Assembly: GCA_018894775.1 (NCBI GenBank)
Contig: JAHIPG010000381.1
Location: 1 to 13,531 of the forward strand
Source of the DNA: Nanobdellota archaeon
GTDB lineage: Archaea; Nanobdellota; Nanobdellia; SCGC-AAA011-G17; VGLX01
Reading direction: 5' to 3'
DNA: 13,531 bases
Positions within the stretch are counted from its first letter, which is position 1; each line of letters starts with the position of its first letter. The position numbers and the translations under genes are program-made. The notes under the pieces are model-generated. The model was not told where the DNA came from. It worked only from the letters and a program-made list of their open reading frames with translations, and made no database searches. Below are positions 12,961 to 13,531 of this stretch, piece by piece.

Positions 12961-12968
12961 TATAAAAA
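12961..12968 (-). promoter_or_regulatory. TATA-like box of the Tiki/ChaN-like lipoprotein gene
   Basis: TTTTTATA on the minus strand, 25-32 bases before the ATG at 12936, as expected for a leaderless start. Confidence 0.5.
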
Positions 12969-12977
12969 TATTTTGGA

Positions 12978-12995
12978 AGAAAAACTAGAAAAGAC
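12978..12995 (-). terminator. T-rich terminator of the kinase-like gene
   Basis: After the stop at 13007-13009 the minus strand carries runs of four and five T within a pyrimidine-rich stretch. It is a weak archaeal-type terminator just upstream of the next gene's TATA box. Confidence 0.4.
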
Positions 12996-13006
12996 TATAA
13001 TCTTAA

Positions 13007-13531
13007 TCAGTTCCAACGGAAATTAAACTCCCCATGTTCCAAAGCTTCGCAAAACTCTTTTATCCCATTACTAAAAAAATCTTTATTCCAATCAGAAAAA
13101 TCAATGAGATAAACCTTCTTCTCCTTACCATCATACAAAGCATTGCCAGCCCAATTACAATCATTAGGATAAACACCTAAATCTAAAACTTTCCTGATTT
13201 CATCTTTAAAAAGCCTGAAAGGAAGTTCCAACTCTTCCTTAGGAATGTCACGGAAATCAACAGCATCAACCTTCTCCATAATACTAAACCAACTATTGAC
13301 CATACATTCCTGGGTGAAACCACAATCATTCCTGCTTATACCAAATTCTTTCATCTTGCTCTTTATCATCCTGAAAGAGATTATATCATAATTTCCAGGA
13401 ACATTGATGCCATTAGCCCCAAGAAGATCACCATAATACTTCTCCTTTTCTGCTTCATACTTACTGCAGCTTTTTGCTAGAATATCATCGCCCAACTCAT
13501 AGAATCCTATGAGCTCCCTGAAAATATTCCT
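13007..13531 (-). CDS. Kinase-like protein, N-terminal part cut by window edge
   Basis: The C-terminal 174 residues of a gene entering from the right edge. The frame is open to 13531. A TTG at 13495 could start a 162-residue form, but the residues before it (R-N-I-F-R-E-L-I-G-F-Y-E) read as continuous protein and no promoter or ribosome site is visible, so a partial gene is more likely. The segment L-G-V-Y-P-N-D-C-N-W-A-G-N-A-L, then V-Y-L-I-D-F-S-D-W about 10 residues on, matches the catalytic loop (Asp, Asn) and metal-binding Asp of eukaryotic-like, lipopolysaccharide-type or aminoglycoside-type kinases. Seven residues separate the catalytic Asp from N-A-L. The ATP-binding lobe would lie outside the window. 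Substrate unknown. Confidence 0.72.
   Translation of the reverse strand, partial: RNIFRELIGFYELGDDILAKSCSKYEAEKEKYYGDLLGANGINVPGNYDIISFRMIKSKMKEFGISRNDCGFTQECMVNSWFSIMEKVDAVDFRDIPKEELELPFRLFKDEIRKVLDLGVYPNDCNWAGNALYDGKEKKVYLIDFSDWNKDFFSNGIKEFCEALEHGEFNFRWN

Overview
The window is AT-rich, compact DNA from an archaeon. Most starts have TATA-type promoters about 25 bases upstream of a leaderless ATG, or a short 5' leader with a GGAGG-type ribosome site. Genes often overlap by 4 bases. A DPANN-type lineage (Woesearchaeota or Pacearchaeota) is my guess from the composition and the small lysine-rich proteins; nothing here fixes the taxon.

Left half (1-6537): a two-armed gene array, the striking part of the window. 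Eleven genes, six on the minus strand (1-3455) and five on the plus strand (4248-6523), begin with almost the same N-terminal block, consensus M-K-L-P-K-S/T-F-R-x-x-K-D-L-E-E-K, followed by a short predicted helix. Behind it the bodies differ: three carry a GXGXG parallel beta-helix domain of the glutamate synthase C-terminal/FwdC type, one has two transmembrane segments, two are a tandem helical pair, two are homologous across the arms, and three I do not recognise. Neighbouring genes mostly overlap inside the leader codons. The right arm ends in what look like leader remnants. Between the arms lie a small protein with a J-domain-like C terminus and two divergent promoters with an identical 10-base TATA core, plus an inverted repeat that could be an operator. 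My reading is a family of interchangeable proteins carrying one shared N-terminal tag, probably for docking, sorting or a common partner. The function is unknown.

Right half (6538-13531): mostly recognisable genes. In order: a TM0106-type RecB/Cas4-like nuclease with a helix-hairpin-helix and an RNase H-like exonuclease domain (plus); a lipoprotein with a DUF4382-like domain and two cupredoxin-like domains (minus); a calcineurin-like phosphoesterase preceded by a 54-residue two-helix membrane protein (minus); a single-domain PAS protein and an HExxH metallopeptidase-like protein (plus); a Tiki/ChaN/EreA-like lipoprotein (minus); and a partial kinase-like protein running off the right edge (minus). 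I see no clear functional link between this half and the tag array. No tRNA, rRNA, CRISPR array, insertion sequence or phage gene was recognised, and no gene-free stretch exceeds 300 bases.
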